A DNA stretch of 64,000 bases from Skermanella aerolata KACC 11604. GTDB lineage: Bacteria > Pseudomonadota > Alphaproteobacteria > Azospirillales > Azospirillaceae. Made by a program: the position numbers and the translations under genes. Positions 24,843-33,040 of the stretch are shown here, piece by piece. Location: NCBI RefSeq assembly GCF_000936425.1, contig NZ_AVFK01000011.1:124001-188000 (forward strand), in the 5' to 3' direction. The stretch's first letter is position 1; each line of letters opens with the position of its first letter. A model generated the notes under the pieces. That model ran no database searches. It saw only the letters and a program-made list of their open reading frames with translations, and had not been told where the DNA came from.

Positions 24843-25916
24843 TTACCGGGCATCCACGGCCATCCGGACCTGCACGAATCGTTGAAGCGGTTGCGCCTCG
24901 TTATCGACCGGGGGTGGCTGCACCGCAGCGGTCGGCTGGTAGCGGATGAGCACGGTGGCCGGGCAGGCGGTGACCGTGTTATCGATCAGATCGGCGCGGA
25001 TTTGGAAGGTGCCGTAGCGGGCATCGCCGGGATCGACCAGGGGATTGACCGTGGGAATGCCGTACGGAACATAGCCCCGTCCGGCCACGGTCTGACCGAT
25101 AGAGAGCGACCCGGCAATGTTGACGGGGTGGCCGACGCCGCCCCGAATTTCCCACTCCAGGCCCCGCCCGGCACCCCGGTTGCGGCACTGGGCGCGGAAC
25201 GCGCCGACAGCGAGCGGCTGATACCCGGCCGACCCATTGCCCTCGATCAGGAAGGCGTAGAACTTGCCGTCATCACCGAACCAGCCTTCGGCGGCGGCTT
25301 CGGTGTCCTTCATCAGCTTGTCCGGAGGAATGTCGATGAAGGAGGCGTTCTTGACACCCTTACCGGGGAAACAGGGGTTCCAAATCTCCGTAGCGCCATC
25401 CATCGGGGGCGGGAACTGCTCGCCGCGCTTCTTGCCGATTACGATGATCTCGGTACCGTCGATCTCCAGCTTACCGTTCACTGTTTCCCCGTTAACGACC
25501 GGAACACTGGTGACCTGACCGAGCAGGACGTTTTCGGCCGGTTCGAAGAACGCGGTCTCGGCGTTGACGTAACCGCCGCCGAGCGAGGTGCCGGTGACGA
25601 TTGCCGTGCCGCCGAACATCGATCCTCCGGCCGGGCGCTTGGCGAAGCCGGGGATTTTGGCGTTGTTGCAGGTGGTCAGGGTGGGGAGCGAGATATCTTC
25701 CCTGGTCGGGGTCGAGATCGAGGTGTTGTCGCTCATGACGACCTTGGTGTTGAACACCTTCAGGTGATGGGTCGGATCGCCGGGCACGGTGCCTGCGATA
25801 CCGGCGGGAACCAGTTCCGACACCTTGCCTTCGACTTCGGAGACGATCTGGGCGAGAGCGGGGGACGAGAGGGAGGCAGCCGCCACGGTGGCGAGCATCA
25901 AGGCGCGCAGTTTCAT
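24843..25916 (-). CDS. Secreted protein of unknown function
   Basis: A 357-residue protein with a clear Sec signal peptide (MKLRALMLATVAAASLSSPALAQ, cleavage after ALA). I do not recognise the family. The mature part is rich in beta-type sequence and Gly, with segments PAGGSMFGGTAIVTGTSLGGGYVNAETAFFEPAENVLLGQVTS and TVNGKLEIDGTEIIVIGKKRGEQF. It contains four Cys (in TCNNAK, NPCFPG, AQCRNR and TACPATV), which could form two disulfides. AGGAG stands eight bases before the ATG at 25916. A second small secreted gene starts upstream on the same strand. The likely location is periplasm or outside the cell. Confidence 0.7.
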   Translation of the reverse strand: MKLRALMLATVAAASLSSPALAQIVSEVEGKVSELVPAGIAGTVPGDPTHHLKVFNTKVVMSDNTSISTPTREDISLPTLTTCNNAKIPGFAKRPAGGSMFGGTAIVTGTSLGGGYVNAETAFFEPAENVLLGQVTSVPVVNGETVNGKLEIDGTEIIVIGKKRGEQFPPPMDGATEIWNPCFPGKGVKNASFIDIPPDKLMKDTEAAAEGWFGDDGKFYAFLIEGNGSAGYQPLAVGAFRAQCRNRGAGRGLEWEIRGGVGHPVNIAGSLSIGQTVAGRGYVPYGIPTVNPLVDPGDARYGTFQIRADLIDNTVTACPATVLIRYQPTAAVQPPPVDNEAQPLQRFVQVRMAVDAR

Positions 25917-25975
25917 ACCAAAAAACTCCTGGCAATCAGTCGGTACAATTAGACCGGGATCGAGACGGCGGTGGT

Positions 25976-26314
25976 TCAGCGCGGAATGGGCATGCAGCCC
26001 TTGTTGCCGAGACGCTTGCTGCTGCGGACTATATTGAGCACAGGAGCCTCGACCGCGCCGCCGCTCATGGCATTGTAATACGTGTTCAGGTCGCTGTGCA
26101 CCATGCGGGCGACCGTCAGAAGGCGCTGTTCCGACTTCAGCCGGTGCTGGTCGCCTTTTGTCATGTAGCCCAACTTCGGGCGATGAACTTCGCCCTGGTA
26201 GGTGGTGCAGGTCTTGTCTATCATCTTGCGCTGACTGACATCCTGTGCAGCGTGTGCCGGGATCGTCGTCCATAAGGCAAGAACAGCGAGAGCCGGTCCG
26301 AAAATTCGTAGCAT
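25976..26314 (-). CDS. Small secreted protein of unknown function
   Basis: A 112-residue protein with a Sec signal (MLRIFGPALAVLALWTTIPAHA). The mature part, about 90 residues, is polar and helical (MIDKTCTTYQGEVHRPKLGYMTKGDQHRLKSEQRLLTVARMVHSDLNTYYNAMSG) and has two Cys, in KTCTTY and KGCMPIPR. I do not recognise a family. The ATG at 26314 is preceded by GGAGG seven bases upstream, which decides the start over 26329. It stands 59 bp before the larger secreted-protein gene on the same strand, so the two are likely an operon. Confidence 0.65.
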   Translation of the reverse strand: MLRIFGPALAVLALWTTIPAHAAQDVSQRKMIDKTCTTYQGEVHRPKLGYMTKGDQHRLKSEQRLLTVARMVHSDLNTYYNAMSGGAVEAPVLNIVRSSKRLGNKGCMPIPR

Positions 26315-26750
26315 CACGTAGCCTCCCAACCCCGTTACAGCATTTCTGGAGACCTGACGGCCGTTAGCGAAGCTTATTCCTAGAACATGAAAAAAATTTA
26401 AAGGCTACCTCTTTGGTAAAAAAATGAATTACTTTAGTCATGGAGCGGTCTGGCTAATCTCCACAGTCGGTAGCAAATCGCTGCTCTACTATGGCAGCCA
26501 GTGGCAGTTCAAGGTCGAGACGATTGAGCTGAATGAAGAGGTGCAAAAGGTCAGGTATTGGGAGGTGATAAAGTCCGTAGGCATGGCATCGGTCCGATAT
26601 CGTGATTCTGACGAGAAACTGGACGTTTGTGCATGAACGACAGCGCCCTTGGTGGCAGTGCGGGCTCCAGGCAAGCTTTCCGGCGCAACAATTCTGGTAA
26701 ACCCGACATTCTAGGCACTTACAGATCAGAGAAGGCGCCGGTCGGAACCC
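26315..26750. other. Gene-free region between the secreted-protein gene and the PAS-LuxR gene
   Basis: A 436-bp divergent intergenic region. A 70-codon open frame at 26424-26636 (MNYFSHGAVWLISTVGSKS...) has a protein-like composition but no ribosome-binding site and no recognised homologue. Otherwise I see nothing beyond promoter-type AT-rich sequence at 26380-26430. Confidence 0.5.
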
Positions 26751-28253
26751 ATGACAACCTTGATCCCGCAACGGACGGCCGAGCAGCGCCATCTTCGTGA
26801 AATCATTGCCGGGCTGACTGAAGGCGTCATCCTCGTATCGCCCGACCGTTCGATCGTCTGGGCCAACGACGCCGCTCTGGCCATGCATGGAGTTGAACGG
26901 ATCGAGGATCTCGGCTCCACGGTTGACGACTACCAGCGGCGCTTCGAATTGCGCTACCGTAACAATCACAAGGTGACCGGAGAAGACCACCCCATGAACC
27001 GCACCTTGTCGGGTGAAACCCTCGCCGATGTCGTGGTGGAGGTCATTCCCAAGGGCATGGTCGAACCCCAGTGGATCCACCGCATCCGCAGCCTGATCCT
27101 GTCGGATGCGTCGGACCAGCCCGAGTTCCTGGTCCTGGTACTACACGATGCGACGGAACGGTTCGAGGCGGAAGAGCGGTTCGAGACGACCTTCCGCGCC
27201 AACCCGGCGCCGGCGATCATCACCCGCATTTCGGATCTTCGGTACGTCAAGGTGAACACCGGCTTCCTGGAGATGACCGGCTATACCCGCGAAGACGTGA
27301 TCGGCCGTTCCGTCTACGAGATCGATATCCTCGACCGTGCCGAAAAGAAGGAACAGGCCATCGAACGCCTCAACGAATGGCGAACGATCCCGCAGATGGA
27401 AGCGGTCCTCAAGGGACCGGACGGTGCCGCCAAACCGGTCGTCGTCGCCGGGCAGCCGATCGAGATCGGCGACGAGCGGTGCATGCTGTTCACGTTCATG
27501 GATCTGGAACCGCGCAAGAAGGCGGAGGACGCCCTGCGCCAGAGCGAGGAGCGGTTTTCCAAGGCGTTCCGGCTGGCGCCGGTGCCGACCATGATCAGCG
27601 CGCTCGACAGTTTCCAGATCCTGGACGTCAACGACGCCTTCGTCGCCGCCACGGGCTATACGGCCGAGCAGGTGGTTGCCCGCACCGCGCCGGAGATCGG
27701 GTTATGGGCATCGGCCGATCTCCGGGCGAAGTTCGAGCATGAACTTCGGCAGACCGGTACGGTGCGAAGCTTCGAGAGCCAGCTGTGCACCCGGGAGGGG
27801 GCCACGCTCGACTGCATCGTCTCCGCCGACACCGTCACCATCCAGGGCAGGGCCTGCATACTCAGCGCCATGCAGGACATCACGGCGCGGAAACGGTCGG
27901 AGACGGAGCTGATCGAGGCGATCGAGGCCGTCATGCAGGACACTTCCTGGTTCAGCCGGACGGTCATCGACAAGCTGGCCAACCTGCGCAACCCGAACCG
28001 TTCCCACACCTCGTCCCATATCGCCGATTTGACGGCACGTGAACGAGACGTGCTGGCGCTGATCTGCAAGGGGCTCGCCGACAAGGAAATCGCCGGGCGT
28101 CTCGATCTGTCCAACAGCACGGTCAGAAACTGCGTTTCCTCGATCTACCGGAAGATCGATGTCAAGCGCCGCAGCGCCGCGGTGATCTGGGCCCATGAGC
28201 ACGGCTTCACGGCCGACGGTGCGCTTCCTGAACAGCCCGACCGGCGGAGCTGA
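26751..28253 (+). CDS. Multi-PAS LuxR-type transcriptional regulator
   Basis: A 500-residue cytoplasmic regulator. Three PAS domains lie in series, at about residues 15-135 (EIIAGLTEGVILVSPDRSIVWANDAAL), 140-260 (FETTFRANPAPAIITRISDLRYVKVNTGFLEMTGYTREDVIG) and 265-385 (FSKAFRLAPVPTMISALDSFQILDVNDAFVAATGYTAEQV). The C-terminal LuxR/FixJ helix-turn-helix covers about 420-480 (LTARERDVLALICKGLADKEIAGRLDLSNSTVRNCVSSIYRKI). There is no receiver or kinase domain, so signal sensing and DNA binding are in one chain. The PAS ligand is not evident. The gene heads a signalling block. Confidence 0.88.
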   Translation: MTTLIPQRTAEQRHLREIIAGLTEGVILVSPDRSIVWANDAALAMHGVERIEDLGSTVDDYQRRFELRYRNNHKVTGEDHPMNRTLSGETLADVVVEVIPKGMVEPQWIHRIRSLILSDASDQPEFLVLVLHDATERFEAEERFETTFRANPAPAIITRISDLRYVKVNTGFLEMTGYTREDVIGRSVYEIDILDRAEKKEQAIERLNEWRTIPQMEAVLKGPDGAAKPVVVAGQPIEIGDERCMLFTFMDLEPRKKAEDALRQSEERFSKAFRLAPVPTMISALDSFQILDVNDAFVAATGYTAEQVVARTAPEIGLWASADLRAKFEHELRQTGTVRSFESQLCTREGATLDCIVSADTVTIQGRACILSAMQDITARKRSETELIEAIEAVMQDTSWFSRTVIDKLANLRNPNRSHTSSHIADLTARERDVLALICKGLADKEIAGRLDLSNSTVRNCVSSIYRKIDVKRRSAAVIWAHEHGFTADGALPEQPDRRS

Positions 28254-28254
28254 A

Positions 28255-28268
28255 GGTACAAAAGTACC
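28255..28268. promoter_or_regulatory. Small inverted repeat upstream of csbD
   Basis: GGTAC-AAAA-GTACC immediately follows the PAS-LuxR stop codon, and a further GGTAC half-site lies about 20 bp downstream. It could be a binding site for the LuxR-type regulator or part of a transcript end. Evidence is limited to the symmetry. Confidence 0.25.
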
Positions 28269-28430
28269 GTCTCGAGCGGTACATCTGCACCGTTACAATG
28301 AGGAATCCCGGTTCCCATGTCCTGTTTGGCCCAGAGCCGGTGCCGATTTCCTTCGGTTCGGCGGGGCCGCTTACACGTTCGGGTATCAACGATGCCCGAT
28401 ACATAATCAATCACCGATCGGGAGAGAACG

Positions 28431-28610
28431 ATGGATAAGGATCGCATCGGCGGCGCCGCCAAGCAGGTAAAGGGTTCGGTCAAGGAAGCGGTCGGCAAGC
28501 TGACCGGCGATACGGCGACGCAGGCGGAGGGAGCGGCGGAAAAAGCCGCCGGCAAGACCCAGAGCACGGTCGGCAACGTCAAGGACAAGGCTCGGGACGC
28601 GCTTAAGTAA
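28431..28610 (+). CDS. CsbD family stress-response protein
   Basis: A 59-residue highly charged soluble protein. MDKDRIGGAAKQVKGSVKEA is followed by a GKLTGD motif and AEGAAEKAAGKTQSTVGNVKDKARDALK. The G..K...G..KE..GK..GD pattern is the CsbD family, abundant general-stress proteins whose biochemical role is unknown. GGGAGAG stands five bases before the ATG. In alphaproteobacteria such genes are often controlled by the EcfG general-stress sigma factor. A weak GGAAT-N16-TGTT match occurs at 28302-28326 but is not convincing. Confidence 0.9.
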   Translation: MDKDRIGGAAKQVKGSVKEAVGKLTGDTATQAEGAAEKAAGKTQSTVGNVKDKARDALK

Positions 28611-28626
28611 GAACACCGACAGGGTG

Positions 28627-28653
28627 CCGGCGAGGACGTCAGGTCCTCGCCGG
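28627..28653 (+). terminator. Hairpin after csbD
   Basis: An 11-bp perfect stem CCGGCGAGGAC/GTCCTCGCCGG with a 5-nt loop, 16 bp after the csbD stop codon. There is no T-run, so it is either a weak terminator or an RNA-stabilising 3' hairpin. Confidence 0.55.
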
Positions 28654-28682
28654 ACGCTGGGCGATCCCGATGACGCGCCGAA

Positions 28683-28710
28683 CCCGATAGCAGGATCCCG
28701 ATAGCAGGAT
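28683..28710. repeat. 14-bp perfect tandem duplication
   Basis: CCCGATAGCAGGAT occurs twice without a gap (28683-28696 and 28697-28710), just 15 bp before the start of the HisKA_2 kinase gene. It changes the spacing of whatever promoter or ribosome-access element lies here. Confidence 0.9.
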
Positions 28711-28725
28711 ATTGACAAGCAAGAT

Positions 28726-29373
28726 ATGTCCGAGAAATCCAGGACCGAACTTGAAGTCGCCCTTGCGGAAGCGACCCATCGCGCGAGGAACGATCTTCAG
28801 GCGGTTTCCGCCATGCTGAGGCTTCAGGCGACCGTGTCCACCGATCCGGCCGTGAAGTCGGCACTGATTGTCGCCGAGAACCGTGTCCAGGCCCTTGCCA
28901 GCTTGAATTCACGCTTGGATCAATGGGCAGGCGGTACTGAAACCGTCATCGACAGCAGGCAGTTCCTGGAAGGTTTGTCCGCGGACATACAGGCGACCTA
29001 CTTCGATCAAAGGCCGATCACGATCCAACTCCGGGTTGAGCGGCACCCGATTCCGCTGGAGCATGCCCGGCCGCTCGGCCTCGTCATCAACGAGCTGGTC
29101 GTGAATGCCGTGAAGTACGCCTTTCCGGACGGTGCCGCCGGAACGATCTCCATCGTCTTCGGCAGCACGGACCGCGAGGCTCTCCTGATCGTCGAGGATG
29201 ACGGCATAGGTTTCGACCCCGGTCAGCCGCCTCGCGGGTCCGGCTTGGGCCGGTTCATGATCGATGCGCTCGTCGCCCAGATCGGCGGCTGGATTGCAAC
29301 GGAGCGGAGCGAGCCCGGCGGGACGAGATGCACGATTGGCTGGCCGGGGATGGCGGAGCCGCTTCTGGTATGA
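28726..29373 (+). CDS. Sensor-less HisKA_2 family histidine kinase
   Basis: A 215-residue protein made only of a HisKA_2 dimerisation/phosphoacceptor domain and an HATPase domain. The phosphoacceptor is H18 in ATHRARNDLQAVSAMLRLQ. The ATP-binding lid region shows VINELVVNAVKYAF (N box), VEDDGIGFDPG (G1) and GSGLGRFMIDALVAQIGG. Kinases of this type commonly act in the alphaproteobacterial general stress response by phosphorylating PhyR-type or single-domain receivers. No sensor domain or membrane segment is present, so it must receive its signal from a partner protein. It lies between csbD and a LOV kinase gene on the same strand. Confidence 0.88.
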   Translation: MSEKSRTELEVALAEATHRARNDLQAVSAMLRLQATVSTDPAVKSALIVAENRVQALASLNSRLDQWAGGTETVIDSRQFLEGLSADIQATYFDQRPITIQLRVERHPIPLEHARPLGLVINELVVNAVKYAFPDGAAGTISIVFGSTDREALLIVEDDGIGFDPGQPPRGSGLGRFMIDALVAQIGGWIATERSEPGGTRCTIGWPGMAEPLLV

Positions 29374-29494
29374 AGCAATCCGAGATAGAAATTGCCAAAG
29401 CAGAACTTACTCATGATTCATGAACGCACAAATTTCATAAAGCCGGGATCTGCCAAGCATGTCGCGTCCGGGAGACAGGGTATGGAGCGGACGG

Positions 29495-31306
29495 ATGGCT
29501 GAACATGACGACCATGAGGAGGCAAGCGACCGTTCGTCCGAAGCTGAACGGGGCGCTGGCGCGCGCCCGCCGGCGGAGGATGTGCAAGGCGAGGGAGACC
29601 AGCAGAGCCGGGGCGTACCGGCCGCCGGCATGCCGGATAACAGCTCCTTCAGCCCGACGGGATCGCCCGGCATCCATCACTGGAAAGAGGGGACCATCAG
29701 CCAGGCGGGGCTGGACCAGCGGGGCAACGTCTTCTTCGCCGCGATCGAGATGACCCGCATGCCGATGATCCTGACCGACCCCAACCTGCCCGACAACCCG
29801 ATCGTCTTCGCCAACCGGGCCTTCCAGGACCTGACGGGATATGAGGAAGCCGAAATCGTCGGGCGCAATTGCCGGTTCCTGCAAGGCGCCAACACGGACC
29901 GCGAGACGGTCGGTGAAATACGCGCGACCGTTGCGGCCAGGAGCGCCCTCCAGACCGAGATCCTGAACTACAAGCGTGACGGAACGCCTTTCTGGAACGC
30001 CCTTTACCTGGGGCCGGTGTTCGACCGCGAGGGGAAACTTCTCTACTTCTTCGCCAGCCAGCTCGACATAACCAAGCGCCGCACGTCGGAGGCGGCCTTC
30101 CGTCAGGCTCAGAAGATGGAGGCGATCGGTCAGTTGACCGCCGGTCTGGCGCATGACTTCAACAATCTGTTGCAGGTGATCACCGGCAATCTGGAATTGC
30201 TGGAGCCGCAGGTCCGCGACGAGAAGTCCCGGCGTCTCGTCGAGACGGCCAGCCTTGCCGCCGAACGGGGGTCCAGGCTGACCCGGCAGCTCCTGGCGTT
30301 TGCCCGCAAGACGCGGCTCGAGCCGAAAGCCATCAACCTCAACAGCCTGATCATCGAATTCGGCGACATGCTGAACAGCACGGTCGGAGGGAGCGTCGAT
30401 CTCCGCTTCAACCTCAAGCCGAGGACGCCGCTCTGCTTCATCGATCCGGTCCATCTGGAGATGGCTCTGCTGAACGTCGTCATAAACGCGCGCGACGCCA
30501 TGCCCGAGGGCGGGACGGTCACGATCACGACCGAGCCGTTGCAGATCGGCGGCGACGCCGACGCCCCGGCACATCATCTGCCTCCCGGCGACTATGCGTC
30601 GCTGTCCGTCACCGACCAGGGCAACGGCATGCCGGCCCATGTCGCCGCACGGGCGACCGAACCCTTCTTCACGACGAAGGAGGTCGGCAAGGGGACGGGG
30701 CTGGGCCTCGCGATGGTCCACGGCTTCGTCCAGCAGTCCATGGGCAAGCTGGAGATCGACAGCGAACTTGGCAGCGGCACCACGGTCCGCATGCTGTTTC
30801 CGGCCGGCAGGCTGGCGAAGGAAAAGACGTTGGAACGACAAGTGCTGCCGGACGCGCGCGACGTACCGAAAGGCGATGGGCCGCTGCCCGCGACGAAGAC
30901 CGTTCTGGCGGTGGAGGATTCCGAGGACATCCTGATGCTGGCGCGAGAATACCTCACGACGCTGGGTTATTCCGTGCTGACCGCCGGCAACGCCGACGAC
31001 GCCTTGAAGCTGCTGTCGGACGACGGCATCGACATCGATCTCCTCTTCACCGACCTCATCATGCCGGGAAGCATGAACGGGATGGCTCTTGCCGGGGAAG
31101 CCCAGCGGATAAGGCCCGGTCTGCCGGTCCTGTTTACCACGGGATACAACGAGGATCTGGTAACCGACGGCCAGCGGGCGGCCGGAATGGACTTGATCGG
31201 CAAGCCTTACCGCCGGACCGAACTTGCCGACCGCATCAATGCCGCCCTGAACCGCCCGAAGCTCCGGGGAGACCGCTCGCAGGGCGGGGGACACAAGGAA
31301 GGCTGA
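29495..31306 (+). CDS. LOV-domain hybrid histidine kinase with C-terminal receiver
   Basis: A protein of 603 residues. A LOV (blue-light PAS) domain carries the flavin-adduct motif GRNCRFLQG with Cys126. A HisKA domain follows with the phosphoacceptor H220 in GLAHDFNNLLQV, and then an HATPase domain (NVVINARDAMPEGG, GTGLGLAMVHGFV). The C-terminal receiver has its phosphoacceptor Asp520 in FTDLIMPG. The family (LOV-HK-REC) senses blue light through an FMN-cysteinyl bond. The first 60 residues are low-complexity and charged. The start at 29495 is preceded by GGAG seven bases upstream; an ATG at 29459 would add 12 residues. It is cytoplasmic, with no membrane segment. Confidence 0.92.
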   Translation: MAEHDDHEEASDRSSEAERGAGARPPAEDVQGEGDQQSRGVPAAGMPDNSSFSPTGSPGIHHWKEGTISQAGLDQRGNVFFAAIEMTRMPMILTDPNLPDNPIVFANRAFQDLTGYEEAEIVGRNCRFLQGANTDRETVGEIRATVAARSALQTEILNYKRDGTPFWNALYLGPVFDREGKLLYFFASQLDITKRRTSEAAFRQAQKMEAIGQLTAGLAHDFNNLLQVITGNLELLEPQVRDEKSRRLVETASLAAERGSRLTRQLLAFARKTRLEPKAINLNSLIIEFGDMLNSTVGGSVDLRFNLKPRTPLCFIDPVHLEMALLNVVINARDAMPEGGTVTITTEPLQIGGDADAPAHHLPPGDYASLSVTDQGNGMPAHVAARATEPFFTTKEVGKGTGLGLAMVHGFVQQSMGKLEIDSELGSGTTVRMLFPAGRLAKEKTLERQVLPDARDVPKGDGPLPATKTVLAVEDSEDILMLAREYLTTLGYSVLTAGNADDALKLLSDDGIDIDLLFTDLIMPGSMNGMALAGEAQRIRPGLPVLFTTGYNEDLVTDGQRAAGMDLIGKPYRRTELADRINAALNRPKLRGDRSQGGGHKEG

Positions 31307-31394
31307 CACCGTCAACACCGTCAGGCCCGCTGACCCGGACCGGCACGAGGCCCGCACCGTCGAAATCTCTTCATAGTTGACAGATATTTACCAT

Positions 31395-31414
31395 TCTGAA
31401 AGAAATATTTCAGA
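31395..31414. promoter_or_regulatory. Candidate RpiR operator in front of the regulator gene
   Basis: TCTGAAA-GAAATA-TTTCAGA is a 7-6-7 perfect dyad, 18 bp upstream of the RpiR-family ATG. A near-identical dyad stands before the ABC transporter operon at 35183-35198. Confidence 0.55.
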
Positions 31415-31432
31415 TCAGGATGGAGCACGATC

Positions 31433-32323
31433 ATGGGTTTGCGGCTTCGCGACGTGCTGACGAAAGCGGGATTGGCGCTGACGCCGTCGGAAGCCAGGAT
31501 CGTCCAGGTGCTGCTGTCCGACTATCCGTTTTCCGGCTTCGGAACGGCGACCAGCCTTGCCCGCAAGGCCGGGGTGAGCGACCCGACGGTGACCCGGCTG
31601 GTGGCGAAGCTCGGCTTCGACGGCTTCCAGGATTTCCAGGCGAAGCTCCTTGCAGAGGTCGAGGCGCATCTCCACTCCCCCCTGCTGATGATGGAAGCCA
31701 AGCGCGCCGGCGTGCCCGAGAGTGCGGCACAGGGCTATCTGGTTTCCGTGACGCGCAATCTCGAACAGACCCAAAGCGCCGTTCCGATCCAGAATTACGA
31801 CCGAGCGGCAAGCCTGCTGTGGGAAACCAAGGGGCAGGTGGTCCTGCTCGGCGGGCGGTTCAGCCGCAGCTTGGCTGCGATGCTGGCCGGATACTTGATC
31901 CAGTTCCGCGTCGGCGTCCGCGATCTGGGCGCGCTGGCGCCGGAGAAGTTCGACGCCCTGGTCGACCTGGGGAAGAAGGACCTGCTCGTCGTCTTCGACT
32001 ACCGGCGCTACCAGTCCGACGTCGTCAGCTTCGCGACGCAGGCCGCCGCGCGCGGCGTCCGCATCCTGCTGTTCACCGACATCTGGCTGTCGCCGGTCGC
32101 AAGCTTCGCCGCCGTCAGCCTGGTGGTCCCGACCGAGGCGGAGTCGCCCTACGACACGCTGGCGCCCGCCGTCGCCCAGATGGAGGCCGTCGTGGCCCAC
32201 GCCATCAGCCGCTACGGCGATGCCGGCCGCGGCAGGATCGAGGCGATCGAGCATATCCGCAAAGCCAACGCCATCACGCTGACCGAACCCGCAACTCCGT
32301 CCGCCGACGGCGAACGGTCCTGA
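31433..32323 (+). CDS. MurR/RpiR family transcriptional regulator
   Basis: A protein of 296 residues. An N-terminal HTH_6 domain spans about 1-80 (LTPSEARIVQVLLSDYPFSGFGTATSLARKAGVSDPTVTRLVAKLGFDGFQDFQAKL). A SIS sugar-isomerase-type sensor domain spans about 120-270 (GQVVLLGGRFSRSLAAMLAGYLIQ, DLLVVFDYRRYQSDVVSFATQAAARGVRILLFTD). RpiR proteins usually bind a phosphosugar or other catabolite through SIS. It heads a set of catabolic genes on the same strand and carries a dyad at its own promoter, consistent with autoregulation. Confidence 0.92.
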   Translation: MGLRLRDVLTKAGLALTPSEARIVQVLLSDYPFSGFGTATSLARKAGVSDPTVTRLVAKLGFDGFQDFQAKLLAEVEAHLHSPLLMMEAKRAGVPESAAQGYLVSVTRNLEQTQSAVPIQNYDRAASLLWETKGQVVLLGGRFSRSLAAMLAGYLIQFRVGVRDLGALAPEKFDALVDLGKKDLLVVFDYRRYQSDVVSFATQAAARGVRILLFTDIWLSPVASFAAVSLVVPTEAESPYDTLAPAVAQMEAVVAHAISRYGDAGRGRIEAIEHIRKANAITLTEPATPSADGERS

Positions 32324-32383
32324 CGGATCGGCCGGACCCTTCACCCCCCATTTTTTGAATACCGAGACCCCCGGAGCACCGAC

Positions 32384-33040
32384 ATGGCAAAAACCCTACC
32401 GCGCCGCGACGCACCCTTCGAACCCGGCAGGACGGCGCTCCTGCTGGTCGACATGCAGCGGATCTGGCTGGAACCGGGTCTCGATCCGGGGCACGCCGAT
32501 TGGACTGCCGACCATTACTTCTACCGGGAAACGGCGGAGCGCGTGATCCCGAACCAGCGCCGGCTTCTGGAAAGCGCCCGCGCCGCCGGGGTCGAGGTGC
32601 TGCATACCATCATCCAGAGCCTGACCGAGGATGGCCGTGACCGCTCGCTCGACCACAAGCTGACGCCGATCCACATCCCGCCCAGCCTGAAGGAGGGCCT
32701 GCCGCCGCCGGAACTGGCCCCGGTCGGCGACGAGATCCTGCTGCCCAAAACCTCGTCGGGCGTCTTCAACTCGACCAACATCGACTACCTGCTGAAGAAC
32801 CTCGGCATCCGGTATCTGGTGGTGGCCGGCATCCTGACCGACCAGTGCGTCGACATGACGGTACGCGACGGCGCCGACCGTGGCTATCTGGTGACCTGCG
32901 TGTCCGATGCTTGCGCCTCGCCGACGCCGGAGCGGCATGCGAACGCGCTGAAGGCGTTTGGCGGCTACTGCTGGGTAACCGACACCGCGACCGTTGCCGC
33001 CCGTTTCGACGCCTTGGCCCTGGATCGGGGAGCGGCATGA
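32384..33040 (+). CDS. Isochorismatase-family cysteine hydrolase 1 of the RpiR locus
   Basis: A 218-residue cytoplasmic hydrolase. The catalytic triad of the family is visible: D23 in LLLVDMQ, K122 in LLPKTSSG and C155 in GILTDQCVDM. A cis-peptide neighbourhood (VVAGILTDQC) and the NSTNIDYLLKNLGI helix are also typical. Members cleave amides, N-carbamoyl or ureido compounds (RutB, N-carbamoylsarcosine amidase, biuret hydrolase). Specificity cannot be assigned. The stop overlaps the next ATG by four bases (ATGA), so it is co-translated with the glutamine-synthetase-like gene. A paralogue-like enzyme occurs at 39816 in the same locus. Confidence 0.9.
   Translation: MAKTLPRRDAPFEPGRTALLLVDMQRIWLEPGLDPGHADWTADHYFYRETAERVIPNQRRLLESARAAGVEVLHTIIQSLTEDGRDRSLDHKLTPIHIPPSLKEGLPPPELAPVGDEILLPKTSSGVFNSTNIDYLLKNLGIRYLVVAGILTDQCVDMTVRDGADRGYLVTCVSDACASPTPERHANALKAFGGYCWVTDTATVAARFDALALDRGAA

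Noticed and set aside
26424-26636. 70-codon open frame MNYFSHGAVWLIST...
   Set aside because: Composition looks protein-like, but there is no ribosome site, no recognised homologue and an overlapping frame on the other strand; too weak to call a gene.
28302-28326. GGAAT-N16-TGTT as an EcfG promoter of csbD
   Set aside because: Two departures from GGAAC-N16/17-CGTT and found by scanning; not reported as a feature.
29435-31357. 640-codon open frame opposite the LOV kinase
   Set aside because: It is a by-product of codon bias; the LOV, HATPase and receiver motifs are all on the plus strand.
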